Shown: positions 22,680 through 23,972 of the stretch, one piece after another | Position numbering within the stretch: position 1 is the first letter of the stretch | Layout of the letters: the number at the start of each line of letters is the position of its first letter | Notes under the pieces: model-generated | Databases searched by the model: none | What the model was told of the DNA's origin: nothing | What the model saw: only the letters and a program-made list of their open reading frames with translations | Made by a program: the position numbers and the translations under genes | NCBI GenBank assembly: GCA_017435025.1 | Contig: JAFSFU010000252.1 | Span: 1 to 23,972 of the forward strand | Origin: Lachnospiraceae bacterium | GTDB taxonomy: Bacteria; Bacillota_A; Clostridia; Lachnospirales; Lachnospiraceae | DNA: 23,972 nt | Reading direction: 5' to 3'

Positions 22680-23306
22680 ATGGATTATAATTCAGGAAAA
22701 CGAGCATACGTGAACATTGGACTAATGATCCTGAATGTGCTGTATTTTTTGTATCTGGAAATTGCAGGATCTTCGGAAGATGTCTATTTCATGTATGAAA
22801 AAGGGGCGATGTTCGCACCGGCCGTTCTGGAAGACGGAGAGTATTACCGATTACTGACTGCGATGTTTATGCATTTTGGTATCGATCATATCATCAACAA
22901 TATGATCGTCCTGTTTGCATTGGGCGACAATCTGGAACGGGCATTGGGACATATAAAATACTTGCTGCTGTATCTGTTCTGTGGTGTGGGAGCCAACTGG
23001 ATCTCCATGATGATGGACAGTCCGGATTCTATGGTGGTATCAGCAGGTGCATCGGGAGCCGTTTTTGGCGTAGTCGGTGGTCTGTTTTATGCCGTTTTAG
23101 TGAATCGGGGTCAATTGGAAGACCTGAGCACGAGGCAACTGATCGTTATGATCGTCTTATCCCTGTATCTGGGTTTTACCGAATCAGGAGTTGACAATGT
23201 GGCTCATATCGGAGGCCTGATACTGGGAATACTGGCAGGCGTTTTATTGTATCGGAAACCAAAAAAATTTATGAATAGAGGAGAAAATGAGTATGAAGGA
23301 TACTAA
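22680..23306 (+). CDS. Rhomboid family intramembrane serine protease
   Basis: 208 aa, six membrane segments. The catalytic dyad is Ser125 in SAGASGAVFG and His176 in NVAHIGGL. The FMHFGIDHIINNM segment (63-75) supplies the usual His and Asn near the active site, and the cytoplasmic tail is basic. Rhomboids cut membrane-protein helices inside the bilayer; substrates in Firmicutes are mostly unknown. A GGAGG ribosome binding site precedes the ATG. Its 3' end overlaps the HIT gene by 14 bases, which implies coupled translation. The link to HIT is only by position. Confidence 0.92.
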   Translation: MDYNSGKRAYVNIGLMILNVLYFLYLEIAGSSEDVYFMYEKGAMFAPAVLEDGEYYRLLTAMFMHFGIDHIINNMIVLFALGDNLERALGHIKYLLLYLFCGVGANWISMMMDSPDSMVVSAGASGAVFGVVGGLFYAVLVNRGQLEDLSTRQLIVMIVLSLYLGFTESGVDNVAHIGGLILGILAGVLLYRKPKKFMNRGENEYEGY

Positions 23307-23703
23307 TTGCATTTTTTGTAAAATTGCAAACGGAGAGATCCCGTCTTCTACCGTATATGAGGATGACGATTTCCGTGTGATTTTGGATCTCGGTCCGGCA
23401 GCAAAAGGCCATGCGTTGATTCTGCCGAAGGAACATTTTAAGGATGTTTGTGAACTGGATGAAGCAGTGGCGGCAAAGGTGCTTCCGCTGGGTGCAAAGA
23501 TTGGTGCGGCAATGAAGAAATCTCTCGGTTGTGCCGGATTCAATCTTGTGCAGAACAACGGTGAGGCTGCTGGTCAGACTGTTTTCCATTTCCATATGCA
23601 TGTGATCCCGCGTTATGAAGGCGGCCCGGAAATGGTAACATGGGCACCGGGAAAAGATGAGGAAATGGCTGAGACAGCAGCAAAGATCAGAGAAGCTTTA
23701 TAA
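23293..23703 (+). CDS. HIT (histidine triad) family protein
   Basis: 136 aa, cytoplasmic. N-terminal CIFCKIANGEIPS is typical of the Hint/HIT branch, with a likely zinc-binding pair Cys6 and Cys9. The triad is HFHMHV, His99, His101 and His103, where His101 is the expected nucleophile. These proteins hydrolyse nucleoside phosphoramidates or adenylated substrates. The ATG at 23293 is 9 bases after AGAGGAG; an ATG at 23287 is only 3 bases after it. Length is normal. A sigma-factor gene starts 24 bases downstream. Confidence 0.93.
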   Translation: MKDTNCIFCKIANGEIPSSTVYEDDDFRVILDLGPAAKGHALILPKEHFKDVCELDEAVAAKVLPLGAKIGAAMKKSLGCAGFNLVQNNGEAAGQTVFHFHMHVIPRYEGGPEMVTWAPGKDEEMAETAAKIREAL

Positions 23704-23727
23704 TCGCAATTTTATCAGGGAGAGCAT

Positions 23728-23972
23728 ATGCAGCAAAAGGATACCGCGCTGCTGTATGACCTGATACGAAAATATGCGAGGATGTATATGAAACTGGCTT
23801 GTGAGTATGGTGTTCGGTATGATGATGCAGAAGATGTGGTGATGGAATCATTCATGGCGTATTATCAATCGGACAACTATGAAAAGCTGGACGAGGAAAA
23901 TGCCAAGAATGTTCTGGCGAGGATCGTGTTCAATAAGAGCATCGATCATTACCGCAAGAACAGACGGGGCAC
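23728..23972 (+). CDS. Sigma-70 family (ECF-like) RNA polymerase sigma factor, 5' part
   Basis: The first 81 codons are in the window and run off its end. They encode a region 2-like helical domain: MQQKDTALLYDLIRKYARMY, then YDDAEDVVMESFMAYY (the DAEDVVQEvF-type sigma region 2 motif) and IVFNKSIDHYRKNRR, the basic end of region 2. This fits small sigma factors of the ECF or sigma-70-like group. The ATG at 23728 follows AGGGAGAG. It may be co-transcribed with the rhomboid-HIT pair. Which genes it controls cannot be read here. Confidence 0.75.
   Translation, partial: MQQKDTALLYDLIRKYARMYMKLACEYGVRYDDAEDVVMESFMAYYQSDNYEKLDEENAKNVLARIVFNKSIDHYRKNRRG

Overview
The window looks like a chromosomal segment of a monoderm Clostridia bacterium, most likely a member of the Lachnospiraceae. 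This rests on strong AGGAGG-type ribosome binding sites, ChW-repeat and class B sortase proteins, a YaaL/DUF2508 protein, and a Flp/Tad pilus operon of Gram-positive type (DUF5702 and FHA proteins, no secretin). No tRNA, rRNA or CRISPR array was seen.

Layout. (1) 1-170: the 5' end of a leftward gene that looks like an IS1182-type transposase, followed by two hairpins. (2) 310-1206: an Rpn/PD-(D/E)XK nuclease-transposase family gene with an in-frame 24-bp tandem duplication. (3) 1483-4090: a cell-surface cluster made of a small secreted protein, a ChW-repeat M23 endopeptidase and a class B sortase. (4) 4156-8259: a leftward M20D amidohydrolase, then a rightward run of an 89-aa unknown, a MATE transporter and a second M20 peptidase. 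(5) 8334-11350: a leftward two-component system, with a perfect inverted repeat straddling its promoter, followed by a leftward YaaL-like gene (11462-11695). (6) 11835-21393: a Tad (tight adherence/Flp pilus) operon read rightward from a good promoter and a structured leader. (7) 21499-23972: a TIGR00300/LOR-SDH-like enzyme, a rhomboid protease overlapping a HIT protein, and the start of a sigma-70-like factor cut by the window end.

The Tad operon holds, in order: a prepilin peptidase interrupted by an in-frame TGA, a CpaE/TadZ ATPase, a CpaF/TadA ATPase, TadB, a TadC with an extracytoplasmic N-terminal region, a Flp pilin, a DUF5702 protein, a TadE-like protein with two Cys-rich modules, a second intact prepilin peptidase, a second TadE-like protein and an FHA protein. 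Genes are packed end to end with overlaps, so they are probably one transcript.

How it probably works: CpaF powers assembly through the TadB/TadC membrane platform, a prepilin peptidase matures Flp and the TadE-like pseudopilins, and CpaE and the FHA protein position or regulate the machine. The most notable observation is that the first peptidase has TGA exactly where its operon paralogue has the Trp next to the first catalytic Asp, while the rest of its frame is intact. Other notable points are the TadC fusion, the tandem Cys modules of the TadE-like protein, the structured leader, and the inverted repeat at the two-component promoter.
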